56,358 bases of DNA. It comes from Flavobacteriales bacterium. GTDB taxonomy: Bacteria > Bacteroidota > Bacteroidia > Flavobacteriales > Flavobacteriaceae. This document shows, in pieces, positions 40,222-47,778 of the stretch. Under the pieces are notes generated by a model, which saw only the letters and a program-made list of their open reading frames with translations, had not been told where the DNA came from and made no database searches. Numbering within the stretch: position 1 is the stretch's first letter; every line of letters begins with the position of its first letter. The DNA is taken from NCBI GenBank assembly GCA_027061855.1, contig JAMOVT010000104.1, positions 1-56,358 on the forward strand, read 5' to 3'. The position numbers and the translations under genes are program-made.

Positions 40222-40965
40222 ATGTCAAAATTTTTGTCTTTTATAATTATAAGCTCTTTCATTTCTCTTGGATTGAATGCCCAACAAAATGCAATTGTTT
40301 ACTATGATTATTCCTTCCATCCGGAAAAATTATCCATTAACAAAGAATTAAAAAATGCTCCGAAAACCGAAATGAATTTTTTTATGAAGCTTGCGGAAGA
40401 ATATGCCAAGCAACATAAATATATTTTAAAATTTACTCCGAAAGAAGCACTTTATAAAGTGGAAGCGGGAATTAAACCGGATGAACTTTTGGATCCGTCC
40501 GCTTGGCGTATCTCGCAGTGGACTTTTGGAAAAGGTGTTTTTTATCAAAATGCCCCTCAACGTTATATATTGAATCAAAAGACAAGTATGAATCAATTGT
40601 ATTTGGTCAGAGATACCATAAAAAGCGATTGGACGATTAGTTACGAAAAAAGAATAATTGGCGGATTGAAATGTTATAAAGCGACCAAAAAGGCAAAAAC
40701 CAAGAAAGGCTTTGATATAGAAGCTTGGTTTACACCTGAGATTCCTGTTCCTTTTGGTCCCGGAAGGTTTGCCGGCACACCGGGCTTGATTGTGGAATTA
40801 AATTATGGTCCGCATACATTGAGCTTAAAAAAATTGACATATAAAAAACATCTGAAAATTAAAAAACCCATAGAAGGTAAGCCGATAAGTGCCGTGGAAT
40901 TAAAAGATCTGTTTTTTAAAAAGAAATGGGAGTTATACCAAAAGATGCAAAGTAGAAACAGGTGA
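40222..40965 (+). CDS. GLPGLI-family protein
   Basis: The 247-residue protein has a signal peptide (about 1-20, cut after LNA) and the family core FTPEIPVPFGPGRFAGTPGLIVEL, here with GTPGLI instead of GLPGLI. GLPGLI proteins are exported Bacteroidota proteins of unknown function that often neighbour TonB-type receptors. Two more members lie at 42140 and 42894. The ATG at 40222 is chosen because the earlier in-frame TTG lies inside the -7 box. Confidence 0.85.
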   Translation: MSKFLSFIIISSFISLGLNAQQNAIVYYDYSFHPEKLSINKELKNAPKTEMNFFMKLAEEYAKQHKYILKFTPKEALYKVEAGIKPDELLDPSAWRISQWTFGKGVFYQNAPQRYILNQKTSMNQLYLVRDTIKSDWTISYEKRIIGGLKCYKATKKAKTKKGFDIEAWFTPEIPVPFGPGRFAGTPGLIVELNYGPHTLSLKKLTYKKHLKIKKPIEGKPISAVELKDLFFKKKWELYQKMQSRNR

Positions 40966-41339
40966 AATAAATAAAAAAGAATAGAAATTATAAAAAAAAA
41001 TCATTGAAGGATAATGATTAAAAATAAGAGAAAGAATGCGGGCGAAAAGAAGGTAGAGGAATTTTTAGACGGTCTTTTTCTTTAATTGATTGTAAACCGA
41101 TATAAAATAGTATTTTTGGATTGTTGAGTGAGCAAAAAATAATGATTTTATACAAAATAAATTATAAAATTGTTTTTTATAAGTGGTAATAAAAATTCAC
41201 TTTTCTTAAAATCTTAAAAATAATTAAATTATATGAGGGGGGGGGATTTTGATAGCGTAACAAAAACTGCCTAATTTTTAAAATATCAATAAAAATACAA
41301 AAATACCATATTGAATGCAATTTTACATTAAAAATTTTA

Positions 41340-41347
41340 TATATTTG
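41340..41347 (+). promoter_or_regulatory. -7 box inside a dyad, leader copy 1
   Basis: TAtaTTTG lies inside the dyad TTATATA-N7-TATATAA (41337-41357), which is fully conserved in copy 2. A -33 TTTG is missing, which fits a promoter that needs an activator or another sigma factor. The leader to the ATG at 41593 would be about 240 bases. Confidence 0.5.
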
Positions 41348-41353
41348 ACATAT

Positions 41354-41592
41354 ATAAATCAGTAAATTGTGAAATTATGACTTAGCTATAATGTAAAAAC
41401 AAAGAGGGAATGCCGCCGTGATCTCGGGAAAGCTCTTGGCGGCAAACCCATAGACGCCAAATTTGCATTTGACAAGACAAAGATACGTTTTTTATTGTTT
41501 AAAATGCAAGTTTGGAAGCTCTCCACTTCCTTGTCAAGCGGAAGGAAAAGGTGCTTGATAAAAATTATTTTAAACAATAAAAATTTACGATT
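41354..41592 (+). ncRNA. Structured 5' leader, copy 1
   Basis: Visible pairings are a 7-bp GC hairpin TGCCGCC/GGCGGCA (41411-41417 with 41438-41444), a 17-bp closing stem (41489-41505 with 41567-41583), and inside it GGAAG/CTTCC (41514-41518 with 41526-41530) and TCAAGC/GCTTGA (41534-41539 with 41553-41558). CTTCC can instead pair with a second GGAAG at 41540-41544, so two forms are possible. The closing stem ends 9 bases before the ATG. I know no RNA family that fits. Confidence 0.5.
41478..41485 (-). promoter_or_regulatory. Opposing -7 box inside leader copy 1
   Basis: The minus strand reads TAtcTTTG, a perfect -7 box, also kept in copy 2 (47084-47091). A CTTG lies 21 bases upstream. A transcript would run left across the GC hairpin and reach a U-rich stretch near 41395, about 80 bases in all. 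Confidence 0.35.
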
Positions 41593-41799
41593 ATGAAAAA
41601 ATTAGTTTTAATTATTGCAATTATGTTTTCAAATATTGGTTTAATAAGTGCAGTAACAAGTGCACAAGACAATCAGGAAGATAGTTATAAATGTAGGTTA
41701 AAGGCTTTTCAAGAGGCTCAGGAAAGTGGTTATGAATATGCCTCAAAAGAATGGCAATGGATCTATTATTCTGAAAAGAAAATGTGTGAAATGGAATAA
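41593..41799 (+). CDS. Small secreted two-cysteine protein
   Basis: The 68-residue protein has a signal peptide (about 1-20, LISA) and a short mature part with C34 and C65, which can form one disulfide. SYKCRL, ESGY, WQWIY and EKKMCE are shared without gaps with the next gene. The function is unknown. It is the first gene behind leader copy 1 and is followed by a weak hairpin terminator. Confidence 0.8.
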   Translation: MKKLVLIIAIMFSNIGLISAVTSAQDNQEDSYKCRLKAFQEAQESGYEYASKEWQWIYYSEKKMCEME

Positions 41800-41816
41800 A
41801 TCCAAATTCTATATGT

Positions 41817-41833
41817 AGAGGAAGTCTTCCTCT
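41817..41833 (+). terminator. Weak terminator after the first miniprotein
   Basis: AGAGGAA pairs with TTCCTCT (7 bp) around a 3-base loop, followed by CCUUUUU. It probably lets part of the transcripts through to the next gene. Confidence 0.5.
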
Positions 41834-41861
41834 TCCTTTTTAATTATTTAAAATTTATATT

Positions 41862-42068
41862 ATGAGAAAAATAATTTTAATTTTCACATTTGTCTTTTCA
41901 AATGTAAACTTAATAAGTGCGGAAACAAATATACTATTTAATCAGCAGGAAAGTTATAAATGTAGATTACAAGCTTACCTTTTAGCAGAGGATAGTGGTT
42001 ATCCATTTGGTTCTTATACTTGGCAATGGATCTATAAGATGGAAAAGAAAATGTGTGAAAGGGAATAA
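41862..42068 (+). CDS. Small secreted two-cysteine protein, paralogue
   Basis: The 68-residue protein is a tandem paralogue of the gene at 41593, with a signal peptide (about 1-20), C34 and C65 in the same places and the shared SYKCRL, SGY, WQWIY and EKKMCE motifs. The mature parts differ at many other positions, so it is an old duplication. A strong terminator follows. Confidence 0.8.
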   Translation: MRKIILIFTFVFSNVNLISAETNILFNQQESYKCRLQAYLLAEDSGYPFGSYTWQWIYKMEKKMCERE

Positions 42069-42080
42069 ATTCAAATTTTA

Positions 42081-42108
42081 TGTAGAGAGGAAGAAAAAAA
42101 CCTCTCTA
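42081..42108 (+). terminator. Terminator after the second miniprotein
   Basis: GTAGAGAGG pairs perfectly with CCTCTCTAC (9 bp) around a 10-base A-rich loop and is followed by UUUUU. It looks like a diverged copy of the hairpin after the first miniprotein. Confidence 0.8.
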
Positions 42109-42139
42109 CTTTTTCTAATCTTATTAACATATTTATACT

Positions 42140-42877
42140 ATGATAAAAAAGAAATTTATAACATTATTTTTATTATTTATTTTTTCTATTATTCGATCCC
42201 AAACAAATGGTACTATAATATATAAGGTGAGAAAAGTACCAGATGATCAGGTAAAAAACATTTATACCAAAAATAATATCGATTATGAAGAAACCATGCA
42301 AAAATTTAATAAATATTATGCAATAGCTAGTCAATTTAATTTTATTTTAAAATTCAATAATGAAGAAAGTCTATATTTTTGGGAAGAAGAAATGTTGACG
42401 GAGGACTTACCAGAATATTATTTGATAAGAGCTAAATTATTAGGAGGTGGTATGGATAAATATTATCAAAATAAAATAAGTAATGTAAAAATAACCCAAG
42501 GAATGTCTCCTTTTTCCCGAGAAATGGAAAGAGAAAAAAGTAGTTTATATAATAATCCGAAATGGAAAATAACTGAGGAAAGAGATATTATACTTGGTTA
42601 TCCTGTGATTAAAGCTATTTATAAAAATGTTGAAGTATGGTTTACCCCCGATATTACTTTACCCTTTGGTCCGGCTGGTTATGGTGGATTACCAGGATTA
42701 ATTTTAAAGAAGAAATTTATAAAGCAATTTCCAGCAACAGAAATTGTTGCAGATAAAATTATATTTACAAAAGATAAAATTAAAATAAAAAAACCCAAAA
42801 AAGGAATATTAAGAACAAAAGAAGCAGCAGATAGTATTAGAAGAAAAAGATTGGCGAAAGAAATGTTAATGCATTAA
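42140..42877 (+). CDS. GLPGLI-family protein
   Basis: The 245-residue protein has a signal peptide (about 1-19, cut near IRSQ) and the core FTPDITLPFGPAGYGGLPGLILKK. Upstream it shows the family TERDIILGYPVIKA-like segment (here TEERDIILGYPVIKA). It is the first of a four-gene run (GLPGLI, GLPGLI, barrel, small membrane protein) with very short gaps. Function unknown. The gene is much richer in A+T than the barrel gene that follows. Confidence 0.9.
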   Translation: MIKKKFITLFLLFIFSIIRSQTNGTIIYKVRKVPDDQVKNIYTKNNIDYEETMQKFNKYYAIASQFNFILKFNNEESLYFWEEEMLTEDLPEYYLIRAKLLGGGMDKYYQNKISNVKITQGMSPFSREMEREKSSLYNNPKWKITEERDIILGYPVIKAIYKNVEVWFTPDITLPFGPAGYGGLPGLILKKKFIKQFPATEIVADKIIFTKDKIKIKKPKKGILRTKEAADSIRRKRLAKEMLMH

Positions 42878-42893
42878 ATCCATAATAACTTTA

Positions 42894-43616
42894 ATGAAAA
42901 AATTTATATTATTATTTCTATTATTAAATATTTATTTTTTACAAGGGCAACAAAATGGAAAAGTGATTTACAAAATTGCTTTTGACGAAAAGGCTTTTGA
43001 TAAAGAACTGGAAAATGTTGAAGATCCCGTTTTAAGAAATATGATTTATAATAATAAAGCCAAAAAACTCAAACGATATGAGTGGGCCAAAGAGATTCCG
43101 TTTATTTTAAAGTTTAATCCCAATGAAAGTATTTACTATATGGAAGATATCTTAGTTCCTGATAATTTATCAAACAGAGATTTATTGAGGATTAAAGTAA
43201 ACGGAAGAGTATTAAACAAAATATATGTGAACAAAAAAGATTCTATAATAATGTTTCAATATACAGCTTTGGAATTGGGAAAATTGGTAAGAGAAACCAA
43301 ACATTTTAAAGATGTTAAATGGAAAATCACTCCCGAGAGAGATACTATTTTGGGCTATCCTGTTATTAAGGCGACAAAAGGAAGGGCTATGGCCTGGTTT
43401 ACTCCCGATATTCCCGTTCCCTTTGGGCCCGGTGATGATGTGGGTTTACCCGGATTAATATTAAAGTACCAATATAATTCAAATAGCATTGTGGCAGAGA
43501 AGATTATTTTTAGTAAAAAACCAATCAAAATAAAGATTCCTACAAAAGGTCTGTTGAGAACAAAAAAAGAGGGAGAAGAGGCTCGTATAAAAGCCTTTCA
43601 TAAATTAGAAAGATAG
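42894..43616 (+). CDS. GLPGLI-family protein
   Basis: The 240-residue protein has a signal peptide (about 1-18) and the core FTPDIPVPFGPGDDVGLPGLILKY, with PERDTILGYPVIKA before it. It is a paralogue of the upstream gene (16-base gap). Its stop codon lies 5 bases before the barrel gene, so these two are translated together. Confidence 0.9.
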   Translation: MKKFILLFLLLNIYFLQGQQNGKVIYKIAFDEKAFDKELENVEDPVLRNMIYNNKAKKLKRYEWAKEIPFILKFNPNESIYYMEDILVPDNLSNRDLLRIKVNGRVLNKIYVNKKDSIIMFQYTALELGKLVRETKHFKDVKWKITPERDTILGYPVIKATKGRAMAWFTPDIPVPFGPGDDVGLPGLILKYQYNSNSIVAEKIIFSKKPIKIKIPTKGLLRTKKEGEEARIKAFHKLER

Positions 43617-43621
43617 GATTG

Positions 43622-46276
43622 ATGAAATTTATATTAAGTTTGCTTTTCGTTTTTTCTTTTTTTATTTCTTTTTCACAAGAGCGGGAAATCAAAGGGCAAG
43701 TAAGGGATAGTTTAAAACAACCTGTGGTTTTTGCAAATCTCATGGCAGAAACGATAAATGCGCCTGATATCCCGCCGGTTTTTGCTATGAGCGGTGAAGA
43801 CGGGAGCTATAAAATCCGCTTGTTAAAAAAAATTTCCTATCAAATTACCGTGCTTTCCATGGGTTATGAAAAATATGTTTTCAGGGTGGATAGTTTATCG
43901 GGAGATTTGGAAAAAAATATCGTGTTGAAAGAGGCAAAAAATCAATTGGACGAAGTGGTAATCACCGCTGATATGCCCGTTAAAGTGACCCAAGACAGTA
44001 TAGTTTATAAAACAGACCGGTTTAAAACCGGAGAAGAACGCAAACTGAAAGACGTACTCAAAAAATTGCCCGGAGTGGAAGTGAGCAAAACGGGACAAGT
44101 TACCGTTATGGGCAAGAAGGTGAGCAAAGTGCTGGTGGAAGGCAAAGAGTTTTTTGGAGGAGGAACCAAACTGGCGGTCGAGAATATTCCCGCCGATGCA
44201 GTGGATAAAGTTACGGCGGTGGACGACTATCACAGCATAAGTTTTATGCAAGGCTTGACAGACGAGCAAAAAATGATCATCAATATCAAGCTCAAAGAAG
44301 GAAAGAAACGGTTTGTTTTCGGCGATATTTATGCGGGGGCGGGCGACGACGAGAAATATTCGGGCAAAGCCAATTTGTTCTATTACAGTCCCAAAACCAA
44401 TTTGAGCTATATAGGAAATATAAACAATACCGGCGAAGCCTCAATGGATATTTCGGATTTTATGCGTTTTGAAGGAAGCAGCATGAGTTTGGATAAAATG
44501 CGTTCCTCTTTTCGCAATTTCAATTCCATTAGCAGCTTGATTTTTCAAGATCAATTCATCAGTAAGGAAATCCATTTTCAGGCCGCCCAATGGCAACAAG
44601 ATGTGGGGCCTAAGCATGAGTTTTCCACCTATATGATTTACGATAAAGACCGGCAAACCGCCGGCGAAGATATACACAATGAATACCTGGAAACCGGAAT
44701 CGAAGAAATACGCAATACTTCGCAGCAACAAGATTTTGAAACGGCTATCGGGAAAGTACATTGGAGGTATAAAAAAGAGATATTTGACTATTTGGATTTA
44801 AACCTTTCGGGAAATTGGCAAAATCAAAAAAACCTTTCCGGGATTGCCAATCAATATGAATCCGTTGATCGCTTTATAAATAAAACCGGACGCAAAGAAA
44901 ATTTTTATATCGACGGAATTTTTACTTGGCACAAAAGGTTTAACAAAAAAAATACCTTGCGAGTGATCAATGAATGGAAGCATTCCAAAGAAACTCCGGA
45001 AGACAATTGGACCACAAACGACGGCAACTTGAATCCTTTATTGCCCTTGGAAACGCAAGCGGTATATGAGATTAACCAAAACCGGGAAATACAAAAAAAT
45101 CAATGGTATGCCGAGTTGAAACATTATTGGATCATCGATAATAAGCAACATATTTATACTACTTTGGGAAATGATTTAATGGATGGTAAATTGGATTCCT
45201 ATGTGTATCAAATTTTGGAAAACGGGCAATCCGTATCCTTTGAATCAGCGGGTTTTACAGACGATATGCATTTAAAAATCAATGATTTGTTTGGCGGCTT
45301 GCAGTACAAGAGAAAAATGGGAAAATTTGTTTTAAAGACCGGCCTTTTTGCACATTCCTATCGCTGGAATTTCAAAAATTTGCCGGTGCGGACAAAATTT
45401 AATTTACTGCCTGAATTCCGGTTGGAGAGAAAATACAGTTTGGCCAAAAAGATTGTTTTCAATTACCAATTAAAAAGCAGCATCTACGGCCTGCAAAAAT
45501 ATTCCGGTGCTTTTTATCTGCGGGAATTTTCTTCTGTTTACAGGGGAAATCCGGCTTTGGAAAACGAACTTTTTCATCAATTATCTTTATCAATCAACAA
45601 TTACAGCTTTATCAAAAAGCATCAATATTACCTGCGTTTTCAATATCGGCGCAAACTCAATCCCATTAAAGACAAAGTGGTTTATACGGATATTTACAGT
45701 TATTACCAAGCGGCACAACTTTCTATGGCGGAGGATTTTTTCAGCAGCCGGTTGTTTTATAAATTGGATTTAAGGCGTTTTTATGTCAAACTCACTCCGG
45801 CTTTTTCATACGGCCGTTATATGCAAAACATACAGGAAAATTGGAAGGAGATCAAAAATTTTACGCAAAATTATAAATTGAGTTTCGGCACCTATTTCAA
45901 AAAATGGCCCAATATGGATTTTGGAGTGGATTATAATCACTCTGCTACCGATTACGGAAATTTATATATCACAAATAAAAAAATCAGTCCGTTTTTTGAA
46001 TTGGAATATGATTTTTTAAAGCATTTTGTATTTAGCGGAAGCTATGAATATCAAATAAATTATGATACAAATAACCGGAAAAAAGATTTTCAAAAAGCCC
46101 GGTTCACTCTTTCTTATCAAAAGGAAAACAATCCTTGGGGTTTTGAATTGAAGGCCAAAAATATATTCAATACTTCCTATATCCAAGACATTATATACGG
46201 GCCTTATATGATCACAACTCAAAATATTTACCGTCAACCTTCTGTTTGGTTGTTAGTAATTCATTATAAACTTTAA
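43622..46276 (+). CDS. TonB-receptor-like outer membrane beta-barrel protein
   Basis: The 884-residue protein has a signal peptide (about 1-18, cut near SFS), a carboxypeptidase-regulatory-like domain (about 20-105), a plug-like part with DEVVITADMPV and KDVLKKLPGVEVSKTGQVTV, and a long barrel. It belongs to the outer membrane proteins that usually accompany GLPGLI genes. The frame opens with a TTG at 43619, but the ATG at 43622 starts the signal peptide. The gene is clearly richer in G+C than its neighbours. Confidence 0.9.
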   Translation: MKFILSLLFVFSFFISFSQEREIKGQVRDSLKQPVVFANLMAETINAPDIPPVFAMSGEDGSYKIRLLKKISYQITVLSMGYEKYVFRVDSLSGDLEKNIVLKEAKNQLDEVVITADMPVKVTQDSIVYKTDRFKTGEERKLKDVLKKLPGVEVSKTGQVTVMGKKVSKVLVEGKEFFGGGTKLAVENIPADAVDKVTAVDDYHSISFMQGLTDEQKMIINIKLKEGKKRFVFGDIYAGAGDDEKYSGKANLFYYSPKTNLSYIGNINNTGEASMDISDFMRFEGSSMSLDKMRSSFRNFNSISSLIFQDQFISKEIHFQAAQWQQDVGPKHEFSTYMIYDKDRQTAGEDIHNEYLETGIEEIRNTSQQQDFETAIGKVHWRYKKEIFDYLDLNLSGNWQNQKNLSGIANQYESVDRFINKTGRKENFYIDGIFTWHKRFNKKNTLRVINEWKHSKETPEDNWTTNDGNLNPLLPLETQAVYEINQNREIQKNQWYAELKHYWIIDNKQHIYTTLGNDLMDGKLDSYVYQILENGQSVSFESAGFTDDMHLKINDLFGGLQYKRKMGKFVLKTGLFAHSYRWNFKNLPVRTKFNLLPEFRLERKYSLAKKIVFNYQLKSSIYGLQKYSGAFYLREFSSVYRGNPALENELFHQLSLSINNYSFIKKHQYYLRFQYRRKLNPIKDKVVYTDIYSYYQAAQLSMAEDFFSSRLFYKLDLRRFYVKLTPAFSYGRYMQNIQENWKEIKNFTQNYKLSFGTYFKKWPNMDFGVDYNHSATDYGNLYITNKKISPFFELEYDFLKHFVFSGSYEYQINYDTNNRKKDFQKARFTLSYQKENNPWGFELKAKNIFNTSYIQDIIYGPYMITTQNIYRQPSVWLLVIHYKL

Positions 46277-46278
46277 AT

Positions 46279-46623
46279 TTGTATGTTAGGAAAAAGAAAA
46301 TAGCCCTTTTGCTTTTTTTAATCGCCACATTATTTTTAATGGGAGGTTTATTAAAAAAATCCTTTACTCCACAATCCATTTATTTTCTATCATTGATATT
46401 ATTTTTCTTGGGATTTTTTTTATATCCGAAAAAAACTCTTTCCGGCAAGTTCAATTTTTTAATTCTCCCTTTTTTGGTAATGATAATTTTTAATCTCATC
46501 AATCTTTTTTCTATAAAAACTTATAAAGGAGATATTTCCTTAATCAATATTTTATTGGGTATGTATGGGTTTATTTCTTATTATTTAAATGAGAAAAGAA
46601 TGAAGTTTATAAATCGAAAATAA
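46279..46623 (+). CDS. Small hypothetical membrane protein
   Basis: The 114-residue protein has about four hydrophobic helices with basic ends. The only start that keeps the whole frame is TTG at 46279, directly after the barrel stop codon; the nearby ATG at 46283 is out of frame and stops after six codons. Translational coupling with the barrel gene is plausible. No family was recognised. Confidence 0.55.
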   Translation: MYVRKKKIALLLFLIATLFLMGGLLKKSFTPQSIYFLSLILFFLGFFLYPKKTLSGKFNFLILPFLVMIIFNLINLFSIKTYKGDISLINILLGMYGFISYYLNEKRMKFINRK

Positions 46624-46947
46624 ATGCCCCCCTTTATAATTTATAAGAAAACAGTTTTGATGCTGAGGAACTGAAAAATGATAAATCTATTTCAAAACAC
46701 TATATAATAAAAAAGCACTATCCTTTGATTATATAATGACCAAAAAATCATGTTTGTGTCCAAAATAAATTGAAAGAATGCTTTTTGGAAATGAGAATAA
46801 AAATTCACTTTTCTTAAAATCTTGAAAATATTTAAATTAACATAAGGGGGGGGATTTTAATAATGTAGCAAAAATAGCCTAATTTTTGAAACATTAATAA
46901 AATTGCAAAAATACAATAATAAATGCGGTTTTATATTAAAAATTTTA

Positions 46948-46955
46948 TATATTTG
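46948..46955 (+). promoter_or_regulatory. -7 box inside a dyad, leader copy 2
   Basis: TAtaTTTG within the dyad at 46945-46965, as in copy 1. No -33 TTTG at 19 bases. Confidence 0.5.
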
Positions 46956-46961
46956 ACATAT

Positions 46962-47199
46962 ATAAATCAATAAATCGTGAAATTATGAGTTAGCTATAAT
47001 GTAAAAACAAAGAGGGAATGCCGCCGGACCCGGGAAAGCTCTTGGCGGCAAACCCATAGACGCCAAATTTGCATTCGACAAGACAAAGATACGTTTTTTT
47101 ATTGTTTAAAATGCAAGTTTGGAAGCTCTCCACTTCTTTTTCAAGCGGAAGGAAAAGGTACTTGATAAAAATTATTTTAAACAATAAAAATTTACGATT
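46962..47199 (+). ncRNA. Structured 5' leader, copy 2
   Basis: The same pairings as in copy 1 are possible: GC hairpin 47019-47025 with 47044-47050, and the 17-bp closing stem 47096-47112 with 47174-47190, which ends 9 bases before the ATG. The TCAAG/CTTGA inner stem is kept with its top pair lost, and GGAAG now meets CTTCT (a G-U pair). Confidence 0.5.
47084..47091 (-). promoter_or_regulatory. Opposing -7 box inside leader copy 2
   Basis: The minus strand reads TAtcTTTG, as in copy 1. Its conservation in both copies is the main argument for a minus-strand transcript. Confidence 0.35.
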
Positions 47200-47721
47200 A
47201 TGAAAAAAGCAATAATATACCTTAGTTTGATTATAGCGATTATTACTATTTCATGTAATAAATCAGATGAAAGAACAAATTTAATTAATGATAATTATGA
47301 ACATTTCTTAATAACAAATTACGAAATTACTATTGATAAAGACAGTGGTTTAATGATGGTTGATATTGATAATAATAAAAAATATAAAGGTGAGTATAAA
47401 TTATTTAATATTAAAGTTGATGAAAATGGAAAATTAACATGTCCAAAAGATATGTCATTTTACTTCATACCCTTCGACGATAATACAATTGCTATCCGAT
47501 TAATGGATCCTGTATATAAATGTGACTGCATAGATAGTCCAGACCCTTTAAATAATTGCGATTATTTTGTAGATGGTAATAAATTAAGATGTGGGGGGTC
47601 CGACTGCTGTGAAGGATATATAGAAGATGATGATATTAAAAAGGGTTTCAATAATAAATATACTGACGGTATACTTTTAGCTTGTAAAACTCTTATATTA
47701 AATGGGAAAAAAATAGATTAG
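47200..47721 (+). CDS. Cys-rich lipoprotein of unknown function
   Basis: The 173-residue protein has a lipoprotein signal (Cys19 in ITISCNKSD). The C-terminal half has a Cys cluster: C81, C108, C110, C120, C131, C136 and C137 (KCDC, NNC, RCGGSDCC), which suggests disulfides or metal binding outside the cytoplasm. It is the first gene behind leader copy 2 and is followed by a thioredoxin-domain lipoprotein, a fitting partner for a Cys-rich protein. No family was recognised. Confidence 0.75.
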   Translation: MKKAIIYLSLIIAIITISCNKSDERTNLINDNYEHFLITNYEITIDKDSGLMMVDIDNNKKYKGEYKLFNIKVDENGKLTCPKDMSFYFIPFDDNTIAIRLMDPVYKCDCIDSPDPLNNCDYFVDGNKLRCGGSDCCEGYIEDDDIKKGFNNKYTDGILLACKTLILNGKKID

Positions 47722-47735
47722 TAATTTTTATTTAA

Positions 47736-47767
47736 TATCCAAGCCAAAATCACTTTTGGCTTGGATA
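47736..47767 (+). other. Perfect 14-bp hairpin between two lipoprotein genes
   Basis: TATCCAAGCCAAAA pairs with TTTTGGCTTGGATA around the loop TCAC. No U run follows, so it is not a normal terminator. It ends 11 bases before the ATG at 47779 and may act on RNA processing or on translation of the next gene. Confidence 0.6.
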
Positions 47768-47778
47768 AATTTATATAT

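Larger units (their letters stand above)
41133..41601 (+). repeat. Duplicated noncoding leader element, copy 1
   Basis: This stretch matches 46741-47208 closely from about 41188 onward and more loosely from 41133. In order it holds a run of nine G (41237-41245), a dyad TTATATA-N7-TATATAA (41337-41357) over a -7 box, a GC hairpin (41411-41444), a minus-strand -7 box (41478-41485), a 17-bp inverted repeat (41489-41583) and the first codons of the miniprotein gene. Small insertions and deletions between the copies break every long reading frame, so it is noncoding. Bases 40966-41132 upstream hold no gene that I can see. Confidence 0.85.
46741..47208 (+). repeat. Duplicated noncoding leader element, copy 2
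   Basis: The second copy of the element at 41133-41601. It keeps the order of parts: eight G (46846-46853), the dyad TTATATA-N7-TATATAA (46945-46965), the GC hairpin (47019-47050), the opposing -7 box (47084-47091) and the 17-bp inverted repeat (47096-47190), and ends at the ATG of an unrelated lipoprotein gene. The hairpin stem is unchanged while its loop differs in length. Bases 46624-46740 hold nothing that I recognise. Confidence 0.85.

Noticed and set aside
41438-41470. Resemblance of GGCAAACCC and GACGCCAAA to the core of the c-di-GMP-I riboswitch
   Set aside because: The hairpin that must stand between these two motifs is missing (only a few bases separate them) and the second helix and receptor are not found. 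The likeness is probably chance.
41386-41577. Minus-strand ORF in leader copy 1 resembling a minus-strand ORF at 46990-47184
   Set aside because: The two share only their first part; insertions and deletions that are not multiples of three then put them in different frames. The similarity comes from the noncoding DNA repeat, not from protein selection.
41489-41583. Invertible promoter segment
   Set aside because: The inverted repeat is perfect, but the 61 inner bases hold no promoter, both copies have the same orientation, and no recombinase gene is near. An RNA stem is the simpler reading.
47761-47778. TTG start for the thioredoxin-domain lipoprotein
   Set aside because: It lies inside the perfect hairpin and would spoil the lipoprotein signal peptide.
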